64,000 nucleotides of DNA from Streptomyces sp. NBC_01217 (GTDB lineage Bacteria; Actinomycetota; Actinomycetes; Streptomycetales; Streptomycetaceae). The stretch is from assembly GCF_035994185.1 (NCBI RefSeq), contig NZ_CP108538.1, forward strand, positions 1,550,001-1,614,000, written 5' to 3'. The translations under genes were made by a program, and so were the position numbers. The notes under the pieces are model-generated. The model was not told the origin of the DNA. It saw only the letters and a program-made list of their open reading frames with translations, and searched no databases. Below are positions 17,146-25,745 of the stretch, in pieces (the stretch's first letter is position 1; the number at the start of each line of letters is the position of its first letter).

Positions 17146-18528
17146 ATGGCGAGCTTCGGCTGGAAGCTGCACGGCGACGGCAAGAGCCTCGCACCGGGCG
17201 AGGTCGTGAGACCCGAGGAACGACTCACCTGGGGACGCACCGTCGGTCTCGGCGCCCAGCACGTGGTCTCCATGATCGGTGCCTGCTTCGTCGCCCCCGT
17301 CCTGATGGGCCTCGATGCCAACCTCGCCGTCATGGCATCCGGCGTGGCCACCATCCTGTTCCTGCTCATGACCCGTGGCCGCATCCCCAGCTACCTCGGC
17401 AGCAGCCTGTCCTTCATCGGCGTCGCCGCCGTCATCAAGGCACAGGGCGGCGACGCCGCGACCCTCACCGGCGCGCTTCTCGCCGTCGGCGCGGTCCTCT
17501 TCCTCTGCGGGGCCGTCGTCCGCGCTCTCGGCGCCCGCATCATCCACGCGATCCTGCCCCCGGTGGTCACGGGTGCCGTGGTCATGCTCATCGGGTTCAA
17601 CCTGGCCCCCGTCGCCGCAGGCACCTACTGGCCCCAGGACCAGTGGACCGCCCTGCTCACGATGCTCTTCACCGGCTTCGCTCTCGTCGTGCTGCGCGGG
17701 TTCTGGTCCCGCATCGCGATTTTCCTCGGCCTGGCCTTCGGCTACGTCATCTCCTGGGTCTTCGACCGCGTCTTCGGCAGGATCCACTCCCCCGCCGGCG
17801 GTGCCGAGCCGGTCGACCACTGGCGCCTCGACCTCTCGGGTGTGGCCAAAGCCGACTGGATCGGCCTGCCGAACTTTCACGCCCCGAGCTTCTCCCTCTC
17901 GGCAGTTCTGGTCGCACTGCCCGTCGTCATCGCCCTCATCGCCGAGAACGCCGGACACGTCAAGGCTGTGGGCGAGATGACCGGCGATCCGCTGGATGAC
18001 AAGCTCGGCACGGCGATCATGGCCGACGGTGCGGCAACTGTGGTGTCGACGTCCGTGGGCGGCCCCGCCACGACCACCTATGCCGAGAACATCGGTGTCA
18101 TGGCCGCCACGCGCGTCTACTCGACCGCCGCATACTGGTGCGCCGCCGGCTTCGCGATCCTGTTCGGGCTCTGCCCCAAGTTCGGTGCCGTCGTGGCCGG
18201 CATCCCGGGCGGCGTCCTCGGCGGAATCACAGTCATCCTCTACGGCATGATCGGCCTGCTGGGCGCGCAGATCTGGGTCCGCTCACGCGTCGACCTCACC
18301 AACCCGCTGCACCTCGTACCCGTGGCCGCGGGCCTCATCATCGGTATCGGCAATGTCGGCCTGACGCTCACGGACAACTTCCAGCTCAGCGGTATCGCGT
18401 TGGGAACGTTGATCGTGGTCGTCGGATATCACGCCCTGCGTGTCATGGCTCCTGCCCACATGACGCACGAGCCACCACTCCTCGAATCGGATAATCCGGG
18501 GTATGACCGAGGCCTGGGCGGATCTTGA
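17146..18528 (+). CDS. NCS2-family nucleobase permease (uracil/xanthine type)
   Basis: A 460-residue membrane protein of the nucleobase-cation symporter-2 family with about 14 hydrophobic segments. Recognisable signatures are GLGAQHVVSMIGA in helix 1, AENAGHVKAVGEMTG in the substrate-binding helix and ENIGVMAATRVYS in helix 10. Members import uracil, xanthine or uric acid with H+ or Na+. The residue pattern looks more uracil-like than purine-like, but I cannot be firm on that. AAGGAG lies 8 nt before the ATG at 17146. It appears monocistronic and is convergent with the next gene. Confidence 0.9.
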   Translation: MASFGWKLHGDGKSLAPGEVVRPEERLTWGRTVGLGAQHVVSMIGACFVAPVLMGLDANLAVMASGVATILFLLMTRGRIPSYLGSSLSFIGVAAVIKAQGGDAATLTGALLAVGAVLFLCGAVVRALGARIIHAILPPVVTGAVVMLIGFNLAPVAAGTYWPQDQWTALLTMLFTGFALVVLRGFWSRIAIFLGLAFGYVISWVFDRVFGRIHSPAGGAEPVDHWRLDLSGVAKADWIGLPNFHAPSFSLSAVLVALPVVIALIAENAGHVKAVGEMTGDPLDDKLGTAIMADGAATVVSTSVGGPATTTYAENIGVMAATRVYSTAAYWCAAGFAILFGLCPKFGAVVAGIPGGVLGGITVILYGMIGLLGAQIWVRSRVDLTNPLHLVPVAAGLIIGIGNVGLTLTDNFQLSGIALGTLIVVVGYHALRVMAPAHMTHEPPLLESDNPGYDRGLGGS

Positions 18529-18550
18529 TCCCAGGCGCCCCGTCCGACCG

Positions 18551-18606
18551 AACGTGAAGTACGAGGAGACGGCGCGGGGTGGGCTCGCGGTAAACAAATC
18601 GAGTGC
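18551..18606 (+). pseudogene. Possible tail remnant of L-serine ammonia-lyase
   Basis: The frame starting at 18551 reads NVKYEETARGGLAVN, very like the conserved C-terminus of L-serine dehydratases (KY-E-T-RGGLA). A shift then gives IEC, the usual last residues in actinobacterial members, at 18598-18606, but no stop follows. It is only about 18 codons long and sits in a 200-bp gap. It is a weak but specific resemblance, best read as a decayed gene end. Confidence 0.35.
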
Positions 18607-18730
18607 CGAGCAGGTGCGCTACCGGCGATCTCCGCCGAAGAAGACCCCTCCACCGTCCTGGCGGCAGCGGACAAGATCTTCGTCACCCCGGCGAGGACGA
18701 GTCGTTCCCGCCAGTCCGCCGGTCGTGTCT

Positions 18731-19546
18731 TCAGCGCCCCCCGTGGTCGAGGGCGGCAACCTCTCGTACGGCCTCGGCAATGGCCGGGAAGTCCTTCTTG
18801 AGAATCGCACCGTGGTTGCTGGCGACCTTCGCACCGATCTGGATGTTCGGGTTGCGGGCGGTCACCGCATCGAGTCCGGTGCGTATCCGTTCCTGCTCAT
18901 CACCGCGGCTTCCGAAAGACGTCCCCGAAGCGACCACATACCGCACCGGGACGGTGATGTTGTCCAGCACCGGTCCCAGCTCGCGCTCGCGGGAGAGCCT
19001 GCCGAGCTCGATGTTGCTGTTCGCCTGCTGCTCGGCGCTCATCCGCGGGGCCAGGCCCGTCGGCCGCAGCAGCGGCAGGAACCAGCTCATCCGCCTGAAC
19101 AGCTTCCGGATCCGCTGTTCCATGGCCTCATCCAGCCAGTCGTACGGGAACGCTCCGTCGACCAGGACCGCGCCCAGGGCACGCTCCGGATTCCGGCCGG
19201 CCCAGTGCGCCCCGACGAACGCCCCGTAGGACCAGCCCACCAGCAGCGCCCGGTCCACACCCCTGGCCGCGAGAACGGCATCGACGTCCCGGACGGCTGC
19301 CTCGAAGGGATAGTCCGCCGAACGCTTCGATCCACCACGGGCCCGCTCGTCGTAGGTGATGTGCCGCCACCCCGTCCCCAGTTCGGCGATGACCCGCCGC
19401 CAGTACCCCTGGGTGGCGAACTGGCCGTTGAGGTAGACCACGGGGATACCGGGACCGCCGGTATCGGTGACGGCCAGCGCCGTATCGTCGACCGGCACCA
19501 TGCCGGTCCACTTCGAGCCGGTCGAGGAAGTGCTGTTCTTCGTCAT
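18731..19546 (-). CDS. Alpha/beta hydrolase
   Basis: 271 residues with the alpha/beta hydrolase fold: an oxyanion region near YLNGQFATQGYW, the nucleophile elbow GWSYG (about residue 105), and a late NHGAI holding the catalytic His. It has no signal peptide, so it acts in the cytosol. The substrate is unknown. It follows the DUF4097 gene by 58 bp on the same strand and is probably cotranscribed with it under the divergent MarR-type regulator. Confidence 0.85.
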   Translation of the reverse strand: MTKNSTSSTGSKWTGMVPVDDTALAVTDTGGPGIPVVYLNGQFATQGYWRRVIAELGTGWRHITYDERARGGSKRSADYPFEAAVRDVDAVLAARGVDRALLVGWSYGAFVGAHWAGRNPERALGAVLVDGAFPYDWLDEAMEQRIRKLFRRMSWFLPLLRPTGLAPRMSAEQQANSNIELGRLSRERELGPVLDNITVPVRYVVASGTSFGSRGDEQERIRTGLDAVTARNPNIQIGAKVASNHGAILKKDFPAIAEAVREVAALDHGGR

Positions 19547-19604
19547 GTGTTCCTCCTGGTCTCGATCGCGGTGGGCCCGGCCGGACAGTCCTGGTTCTGC
19601 TCGA

Positions 19605-20270
19605 TCAGAGGCTGCGGGCGGTGATGTCGCCGCGGGCGGTGGTGGCGCGGATGTCGAGTTCGGCGGTGCCGTCGTTCATGAGGGCGTTGCTGACCCGGCC
19701 GTAGTCGGTGCCGGCGTCCAGAGCGGCCGAGACGCCGGCGGCGGCGACGACCGAAATGTTGCCGGACCGGGTGCGGAGCACGACCGTGCCGCGCACGGCC
19801 TCGGTGATCCGGATGTCGCCCCTTGCGGTGCTGATCTCCGCGGGGCCGCCCAGCCGGCCGACCTCGACGTCGCCGTCGATCGCAGTGAGGCGGACGCTCG
19901 CGGCCTCGTCGATCTTGATCTGGCGGTACGCGCCTTCGAAGGCGATGTCGCCGAGGCGTCCGACGCCGCGGAGCTCGGCGCCGGTGGCCTTGGCCTCGAC
20001 GCGGGAGCCGGCGGGCAGTTGGACGGTGATCTCCAGGGATCCGCAAGGGCCGAAGAGCTGGTTGCCGGGGGTCGGGGCCGTGATCCGCAGGACGCCGTCG
20101 GCGTAGGCGACGGTGGTCTGCTCGGCGGTCTTGGTGTCGCGGCTCTTGGAGGGGCTGGCGGGCAGGACCTCGACGGTGGTGTCGGCGCGGTCCGCGGCAA
20201 TGAACTGGATGCGCCCGGCGGGGATGTCCAGGACGGCGGAGATCGGGGCGGGGGTGTCGAACTTCTGCAT
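19605..20270 (-). CDS. DUF4097-type beta-repeat protein
   Basis: 221 residues made almost entirely of short alternating beta strands with repeated G-D-I/V-x-V patterns (for example GDVEVGRLGG, GDIRITEAV, GNISVVAA, GDITARSL). This is the DUF4097/DUF4098 solenoid found in adhesin-like and cytosolic bacterial proteins of unknown role. No signal peptide or membrane anchor is visible, which is usual for actinomycete members paired with MarR-type regulators. The start at 20270 (MQKFDTPAPIS) has GGGAGAGCACG just upstream. It heads a two-gene operon with the hydrolase. Confidence 0.8.
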   Translation of the reverse strand: MQKFDTPAPISAVLDIPAGRIQFIAADRADTTVEVLPASPSKSRDTKTAEQTTVAYADGVLRITAPTPGNQLFGPCGSLEITVQLPAGSRVEAKATGAELRGVGRLGDIAFEGAYRQIKIDEAASVRLTAIDGDVEVGRLGGPAEISTARGDIRITEAVRGTVVLRTRSGNISVVAAAGVSAALDAGTDYGRVSNALMNDGTAELDIRATTARGDITARSL

Positions 20271-20508
20271 CGTGCTCTCCCGTACTCGTTCGTTGTTTCT
20301 GACACTGGAAACGCTACGTTGCTTTCCAAAATCCGACAACGTACTCGTTGCACAGAATGGGCATTCATGCAGGTAGAGGTCAATAAACTGTTGCAACAAC
20401 CTTGGGCATAACGCAACGATGGCCACTTCGATCATTGCAATGGAGGAAAAGTGAACGCTATAGTGAGGGGATCAGGTACCGCCACGAAGGATCACCGAGG
20501 AGATCGCG
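20271..20508. promoter_or_regulatory. Divergent control region with TTGCAA palindromes
   Basis: The region is markedly A/T-richer than its surroundings. It contains two perfect 10-bp palindromes sharing the TTGCAA core, TGTTGCAACA (20389-20398) and CATTGCAATG (20433-20442), plus half sites CGTTGCAC (20347-20354) and CGCAACG. The palindromes are 44 bp apart, about four turns. These are the likely binding sites of the divergent MarR-type protein. Confidence 0.65.
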
Positions 20509-21264
20509 ATGCCGGGAGGCAGGCTCACCCAGCAGGAACGCCAGCAGATCGCGCTGGGGCTGTCCGACAGCCTCCCCTACGCCGAGATCGCCCGACGCCT
20601 GGACCGGCCGACCTCCACGATCACGCGTGAGGTGATGCGCAACGGCGGTCCCACCGCCTACCGCGCCGACCTGGCCCACCGCGCGACCGAACGCCGTGCC
20701 CACCGGCGCAGGCCCGCCCCCTCCCGAGGGCCGGAGTCGGTCCCCCAGCCGCATGGACGCGACGCCGAGGCCGTGGCCGAGTACGAGGAGATGTTCACCA
20801 CCGTCCTCATGGGTTCGGGCCTGACCAAGATGACGGCCCGGGTGCTGACTTGCCTGTTCACCACCGACGCGGGCAGCCTCACCGCGTCCGAACTCGCCCA
20901 GCGCCTCCAGGTCAGCCCGGCGTCCATCTCCAAGGCGATCGCCTTCCTGGAGAGCCAGAGCCTCGTCCGCCGAGAACGCGACGAACGCCGCCGCGACCGC
21001 TACGTAGTCGACGACGAACTCTTCTACCAGGCGACGATCGCCAGCGCCCGCGCCAACGACCAGCTCGTCGAAACCGCACGCCAAGGCGTTGCCATCCTCG
21101 GCCCCCACACCCCCGCCGCCACTCGCCTGGAGAACATCGCCCGCTTCCTCGACTTCATCAGCGAAAGCATCACCCGCGCCGCCGAACAGGCCCGCGAAGT
21201 CCTCCACACCAAACCGGAAACAACCTCGAACGACACCGCTCGACCAAGTCCGGACCGCGGATAG
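20509..21264 (+). CDS. MarR/GbsR-like regulator with an IS30-type N-terminal HTH
   Basis: 251 residues with two DNA-binding units. Residues 1-60 (LTQQERQQIALGLSD, EIARRLDRPTSTITREVMRNGG) match the helix-turn-helix of IS30-family transposases. Residues about 85-170 form a winged helix of MarR/GbsR type (SASELAQRLQVSPASISKAIAFLESQ). A helical C-terminus probably dimerises. No transposase catalytic core follows, so this is a regulator built on a transposase HTH. The start has GAGGAG at 20497-20502. It is divergent from the DUF4097/hydrolase operon, which it probably controls through the TTGCAA sites. Confidence 0.82.
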   Translation: MPGGRLTQQERQQIALGLSDSLPYAEIARRLDRPTSTITREVMRNGGPTAYRADLAHRATERRAHRRRPAPSRGPESVPQPHGRDAEAVAEYEEMFTTVLMGSGLTKMTARVLTCLFTTDAGSLTASELAQRLQVSPASISKAIAFLESQSLVRRERDERRRDRYVVDDELFYQATIASARANDQLVETARQGVAILGPHTPAATRLENIARFLDFISESITRAAEQAREVLHTKPETTSNDTARPSPDRG

Positions 21265-21356
21265 ACAGCCGTCTCGAGCGTCACAGCCATGAGACGAAGC
21301 CGGCTGCACCACTGGATGTCGGCTCTCGCATGGCGAGAGTCGGACTTCACGAGCGA

Positions 21357-22067
21357 TCAGATCGGGGCATCGTCGGTCAGTGAAGGCACGATGCACGGAC
21401 GCAGGACCATGAGCGAGCCTTCCAAGGCCGCCGCCATGGCAAAGGGGAACCGGTCGACCTCAAGACAGAGTGCAACGTCATCGGGATGGACTCCTTGACG
21501 CACACCCGCCGCCAGCTCGGCGGCGGCGCGCGACTCGGCGGCGCGGCGGAGGAACTCAGCAGCATCCGTCCCAGCCCCGGTGGCTCTCCGAGCGATGTAT
21601 TGAGCGCACGCCAGATCTTCATCGGCCTGCCCGTCGTCGCCGGTGACCACGAACGTGACACTGTCACTCTTGCGTGTCCGCAAGAGCCGAGCCGTTGCCT
21701 CCGCCACCACGAAGCCGGCGCACAGCACCAGTGACGCCTCCTTGACCGCGAGGGCACCGACCGTGCCTGCCGTGGTCTTCTGCACAACGGTCCGTCCGCC
21801 AAGGTCAACAGACCGCAGCAGACCCGGCGAGTTGACCATGTCGAACCCGGTCGCGGGCGGACCGTCTTTGAGCGCCACCCAATCCGGATGGGAAGCCTTG
21901 AGCGCCAGGGCTTCGTCCAGCGACCCGGCAAGAACGATCTTTTCCGCCCCCTGGGCAAAGGCCCAGGCAGCCACGGTGAAGGCACGCATGACGTCGACCA
22001 CGACCGCAACGGACGGGGCTTCGCCCAGCTCAGCGATGCCAAGGAAACGAGTGTCCATTCCGATCAT
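21357..22067 (-). CDS. ComB-like 2-phosphosulfolactate phosphatase family protein
   Basis: 236 residues matching the ComB family (PF04029): [20 protein letters not shown] near the N-terminus, NSPG, and [10 protein letters not shown] with [14 protein letters not shown]. In archaea ComB dephosphorylates 2-phosphosulfolactate in coenzyme M synthesis. Streptomyces has no coenzyme M, so the physiological substrate must differ and the name is a family label. It has no operon partner. It is convergent with the MarR-type gene and divergent from a VOC gene across 232 bp in which I see no clear operator. Confidence 0.8.
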   Translation of the reverse strand: MIGMDTRFLGIAELGEAPSVAVVVDVMRAFTVAAWAFAQGAEKIVLAGSLDEALALKASHPDWVALKDGPPATGFDMVNSPGLLRSVDLGGRTVVQKTTAGTVGALAVKEASLVLCAGFVVAEATARLLRTRKSDSVTFVVTGDDGQADEDLACAQYIARRATGAGTDAAEFLRRAAESRAAAELAAGVRQGVHPDDVALCLEVDRFPFAMAAALEGSLMVLRPCIVPSLTDDAPI

Positions 22068-22299
22068 GATCGCGCATCACCGATGCCTTCATCGCCCGCC
22101 GCCGCCGCGCCGAGCGCGCTGCCGGGTCATCGTACTAACGGGGTGGACACTCCCGAATGTAGTGGGCATCGACACAGCCAGGATCGTCATTCCACGGCTC
22201 AACGTCCCACTCACCGACAAGAGTTGGCCGCAAGCGCCACGACCCAGCCAGGGGCGGGCCCGCAGGGACGACGAAAGACCCCGCCTCTATGATGGACCG

Positions 22300-22734
22300 A
22301 TGGCGTCGATCAAGCAGATCCAAGTCACCTTCGACTGCGCAGTACCTGAGCACGTCGCTCGTTTCTGGTGCGAGGTGTTGGGGTACGTCGTACCGCCGCC
22401 GCCGAAGGGGTTTGCCACCTGGAACGATTTCGATCGCTCGCTGCCGCCTGAGCGTCAGGGTTCGGCGTTCGCATGCATTGATCCCTCAGGTGTGGGCCCA
22501 CGACTGTTCTTCCAGCGCGTTCCCGAAGGCAAGGCCGTCAAGAATCGGCTGCACCTTGACGTGCGGGTCGGCACCGGGCTCGTGGGGGACGAGCGCCTGG
22601 CCACACTTGAGGCCGAGTGCGCACGACTGGTCGCGCTCGGCGCCACCCACGTGCGAACGCTGCTTGCCGATGACACCAACGAGTCGTGCATCGTGATGCA
22701 GGACATCGAGGGCAACGAGTTCTGTCTCGACTGA
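22300..22734 (+). CDS. VOC-superfamily (glyoxalase-like) protein
   Basis: 144 residues with the beta-alpha-beta-beta-beta VOC fold: MASIKQIQVTFDCAVP and VARFWCEVLGY at the start, KNRLHLDVRVG in the middle and MQDIEGNEFCLD at the end. The DIEGNEFCL end contributes the conserved metal-ligand Glu. Close relatives are annotated as glyoxalases or as relatives of pterin-4a-carbinolamine dehydratases, and the substrate is unknown. The start at 22300 is chosen because homology begins there. The open frame upstream is non-coding in appearance. Confidence 0.83.
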   Translation: MASIKQIQVTFDCAVPEHVARFWCEVLGYVVPPPPKGFATWNDFDRSLPPERQGSAFACIDPSGVGPRLFFQRVPEGKAVKNRLHLDVRVGTGLVGDERLATLEAECARLVALGATHVRTLLADDTNESCIVMQDIEGNEFCLD

Positions 22735-22985
22735 GTGGCCGCGAACGTGGCACCTTCGCAAGTCGACCGGTGCGGTTCGCGATCAGGAGGGTCGCCGTCC
22801 CGCGGCGCGCCAACGGTCCTTCAACCAGCGCCTCATAAAGGCAAGTTGACCGACGTCCAGAGAATATCCGTGATCGTGGAGAAGCTGCACCGCCTACGCT
22901 GCAGCTCAATCGCGAGCAAGAACCTCCCTGACTCGGCCACCGCGCAACGGCAGGTTCAGAGAAGATGGATCAATCTGACAGGACG
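22735..22985. other. Gene-free stretch left of the insertion sequence
   Basis: No credible gene. On the minus strand one phase reads VQLLHDHGYSLDVGQ and then FMRRWLKDRW, broken by stops, which may be a decayed coding fragment that I cannot assign. Before the insertion this was the downstream flank of the DUF2332 gene. Confidence 0.4.
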
Positions 22986-22989
22986 CTAG
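22986..22989. repeat. Target-site duplication, left copy (CTAG)
   Basis: CTAG immediately precedes the left terminal repeat and is matched by CTAG at 24434-24437. IS701-family elements generate 4-bp YTAR duplications. Confidence 0.85.
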
Positions 22990-23005
22990 TAGGGCTTTGT
23001 TAGGT
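22990..23005. repeat. IS701 left terminal inverted repeat
   Basis: 16 bp, perfect match to the right end. Including the palindromic CTAG target, the symmetry extends to 20 bp. Confidence 0.9.
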
Positions 23006-23050
23006 ACCCCAAGTGATCCTCGTCAGATAGATTGTGATCTTCTTTCAGGT

Positions 23051-24313
23051 GTGACACCTGAGGAGATGGAAGAGGTCCGTCCACGGCTGGAGGCGTTCGC
23101 GGCCGAGATGCTCGGTTCGCTGGCACGTCGGGACCAGCGTGCCAAGGGCGAGATGTATCTGCGCGGGCTGATGCTGGACGGTAAGCGCAAGTCGATGCAG
23201 CCGATGGCCGAGCGGCTCGGGGTTGACCACCAGCAGCTTCAGCAGTTCGTCTCCTCCTCAACCTGGGACTACTCCAAGGTTCGGGAGCGCCTGGCCCGTT
23301 GGGCTGCGGCGCACATCTCTCCCGAGGCGTACGCGATCGACGATGTGGGCTTCCCCAAGGACGGCTACGACTCGCCGGGGGTAGCGCGGATGTACTGCGG
23401 TGCGCTGGGCAAGCGCGGCAACTGCCAGATCGGGGTCAGTGTGAATCTGGTGTCCGACCGCGCGTCCTCGGCCGTCGACTGGCGCCTGTTCCTTCCCGAG
23501 AGCTGGGACGACACCAAGCACGGCGACGATGCGCTGCTGGCTGACGCGATCCGGCACCGCCGGGCCAAGGCCGGCATCCCCGACGCGGCACGGCACCGGG
23601 AGAAGTGGCGCCTGGCCCTGGACATGCTCGACGAGGTCCGCGAAGACTGGGAGTTGCCCGACCTGCCGGTCGTCGCCGACGCCGGATACGGCGACGCCAC
23701 CGGCTTTCGCGAGGGCCTGACCGAGCGCGGCCTGACCTACGCCGTCGCGGTCAAGGCCATCACGACCGCACACCCGGGCGACGCCACGCCCGAGCGCCCG
23801 CCATACTCCGGACAGGGCCGCCCTCCCGTGTCCGCCTACCCCCAGCCGCACACCACCCTGCGCGAGCTGGCCCTGGCGGCCGGACAAGCAGCCACCCGCA
23901 CCGTCACCTGGCGCCAGGGCAGCAAGGCCACCAAGCACAACCCGAACGCCGACATGCGCTCGAAATTCCTGCCCCTGCGGGTCCGCCCGGCCAACCGACA
24001 CATCCGCCGCGCCGCCGACGGCTCCCTGCCCGAATGCTGGCTGCTCGTCGAGTGGCCACCCGGCTGCGCCGAACCAACCGACTACTGGCTCTCAACGCTG
24101 CCCGCCGACACCCCACTGCGCGAGCTGGTCCGAATCGCCAAGATCCGATGGCGAGTTGAGCACGACTACCGCGAGCTCAAGGACGGTCTCGGCCTGGACC
24201 ACTTCGAGGGCCGCAACTACCTCGGCTGGCACCGCCACGTCACCCTCGCCTCCCTCGCCCAGGCCTTCTGCACCCTCCTGCGGCTCGACCCAAAAGCCCC
24301 TGCGCCGGCCTAA
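23051..24313 (+). CDS. IS701-family transposase
   Basis: About 420 residues if started at the GTG at 23051 (VTPEEMEEVRPRL), where the IS701 homology normally begins. The frame is open further upstream, and a TTG inside the inverted repeat is possible but unlikely. The DDE catalytic residues are visible in AIDDVGFPKDG, VVADAGYGDATGF and WRVEHDYRELKDGLGLDHFEGR, with the Y-(2)-R-(3)-E-(6)-K-like arrangement around the Glu. No frameshift is seen, so the element could be active. Confidence 0.92.
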   Translation: MTPEEMEEVRPRLEAFAAEMLGSLARRDQRAKGEMYLRGLMLDGKRKSMQPMAERLGVDHQQLQQFVSSSTWDYSKVRERLARWAAAHISPEAYAIDDVGFPKDGYDSPGVARMYCGALGKRGNCQIGVSVNLVSDRASSAVDWRLFLPESWDDTKHGDDALLADAIRHRRAKAGIPDAARHREKWRLALDMLDEVREDWELPDLPVVADAGYGDATGFREGLTERGLTYAVAVKAITTAHPGDATPERPPYSGQGRPPVSAYPQPHTTLRELALAAGQAATRTVTWRQGSKATKHNPNADMRSKFLPLRVRPANRHIRRAADGSLPECWLLVEWPPGCAEPTDYWLSTLPADTPLRELVRIAKIRWRVEHDYRELKDGLGLDHFEGRNYLGWHRHVTLASLAQAFCTLLRLDPKAPAPA

Positions 24314-24417
24314 CGCTCTACGCGGTCCTCCGCGAACTCCAGGCCCTCCTGGCCACCTGGACCGGCGCCTGCTCGATATGCGGCCAACCCGCACCGACAC
24401 CCGACCCCCACCACAGG

Positions 24418-24433
24418 ACCTAACAAAGCCCTA
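24418..24433. repeat. IS701 right terminal inverted repeat
   Basis: ACCTAACAAAGCCCTA, the exact reverse complement of 22990-23005, followed by the second CTAG target copy. Confidence 0.9.
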
Positions 24434-25552
24434 CTAGGAGTCTGCCAGCCAAGCCAGCATGCGGCCCTGCGACCAGCAGTGGCCAATGGCTTCGGAGCGC
24501 AGAGCCGGCCTGTCGAACACCGCCAGGCCGATGATGCTGTGACCAGAGGCGCGGCGATCGCCAAGTGTCGGTATCGTCGGCGCGACTCCGACTCCCTCCG
24601 CTGACACCCAAGCCACCGCCCGGCCGGCCGCCGCTTCGTCGAGGCGGTGCAGGAAGCGCAGGCGGCTCTCGAGCGGGAAGCGTGACAGCGCCCATGTCGT
24701 GGTGACGACGGGCAGGGCGTCGGTGGGCACACGGGCGAAAGCTTCGGGCAGCACCTCGACGGCGTCTCCTCGCAACAGAAGCGGAGGGGCCGTCGCCGCC
24801 AACGCCATCTCCGCTTCGAGCCTCGCGGCCCGCTCCGGCTGATCCGGCTGATCCGGCTGATCCGGCCACAGGCAGGCACGCAACCATCGGGCGTCATCCG
24901 CGTCGGTCACGTCGACCGGATCGAGGTCGACGCCGACCCGGGCGACGACCTCGGGCATCGCCCGCGTCGGGACGGGCCGGTCTCCCACGATCGAAGACGA
25001 CAGTTGCACGGGCGATGACGGGTCGCCCAGCGAATGTCCGTCGCTGTACGTGATGCCAACGCGATCGACATTGAGATTGAGCCCGGCCGAACAGCCCACG
25101 TCGATCAGCCCGACCGCCTTCGCGCCCACCCGGCTCGCCGCCTCGGCGATCGCCGGATACAGCACGGCGCAGCGTCCGGTCTCGTCGGCCCGCGTCCGGC
25201 GACGCACGGCGATGGCCACGACCGAGTCGTTCATTCGCAACAGCGTGTCGATCGCCGCGTCGGCGGCAGCGTCGCCGTCCGCAGCGTCGGTGGCCGCGTT
25301 CGCGTTGTGGACGAAGTCCGCGAATCGCTGAGCGGCAGGCGTGGGCGTCAAGGGCCCGACGGGTTCCACGGGATGCTCGAAGAAGGGCTCCCGGTCACCA
25401 CCATTGGACCACCGGGCGAGCGTCTCGCCGTAACCGGGCGACCTGGCCCGGTCGCCCGGCTGCACAAGATGGATGAATCGATCCGGCAGCGCCCCGGCCT
25501 CCTCATCAGGGATGACACCAACCACCCACAACCCCGTTGATCCCACCGCCAC
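24434..25552 (-). CDS. DUF2332-family protein (SAM-methyltransferase-like)
   Basis: Up to 372 residues. The central part, with LIDVGCSAGLNLNVDRVG (about residue 165) and VVTTTWALSRFPLESR, is typical of DUF2332, whose GCSAGLNL loop resembles a class I SAM-binding motif. The function is unknown. The first 50-70 residues match the family poorly and the true start may be internal or the N-terminus degraded. Residues about 230-241 contain (DQP)n from an in-frame 9-bp tandem repeat. The TAG stop lies in the CTAG target duplication of the IS701 element, so the gene product is unchanged by the insertion. Confidence 0.75.
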   Translation of the reverse strand: MAVGSTGLWVVGVIPDEEAGALPDRFIHLVQPGDRARSPGYGETLARWSNGGDREPFFEHPVEPVGPLTPTPAAQRFADFVHNANAATDAADGDAAADAAIDTLLRMNDSVVAIAVRRRTRADETGRCAVLYPAIAEAASRVGAKAVGLIDVGCSAGLNLNVDRVGITYSDGHSLGDPSSPVQLSSSIVGDRPVPTRAMPEVVARVGVDLDPVDVTDADDARWLRACLWPDQPDQPDQPERAARLEAEMALAATAPPLLLRGDAVEVLPEAFARVPTDALPVVTTTWALSRFPLESRLRFLHRLDEAAAGRAVAWVSAEGVGVAPTIPTLGDRRASGHSIIGLAVFDRPALRSEAIGHCWSQGRMLAWLADS

Positions 25553-25745
25553 GCACCTCTCACTGTGCTCGGCGACTGTATCTGCCCCGCCTCACAAGAT
25601 CTGCGACAGAGCCCGTTGTTCCCCCGCGGCTGCGGTCACGTGATTCCCCAGGAGTCGGCCGATGGGCCTTCGGGCGGAGCGTCCGTCCTGTGAGCAGCGG
25701 AAAACCGTTGGACGGCCGGGCCCGGACGGGCCATGATCCGCAATC

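Larger units (their letters stand above)
22990..24433 (+). mobile_element. IS701-family insertion sequence, complete
   Basis: A 1,444-bp element. The perfect terminal inverted repeat is TAGGGCTTTGTTAGGT at the left end (22990-23005) and its reverse complement at the right end (24418-24433). It is flanked by the CTAG target duplication and carries a single intact DDE transposase gene. Intact ends and gene suggest recent arrival. The right target copy includes the TAG stop of the neighbouring DUF2332 gene. Confidence 0.92.

Noticed and set aside
24835..24870. A short repeat array as a possible CRISPR
   Set aside because: Units are 9 bp with no spacers, and lie in frame inside a gene.
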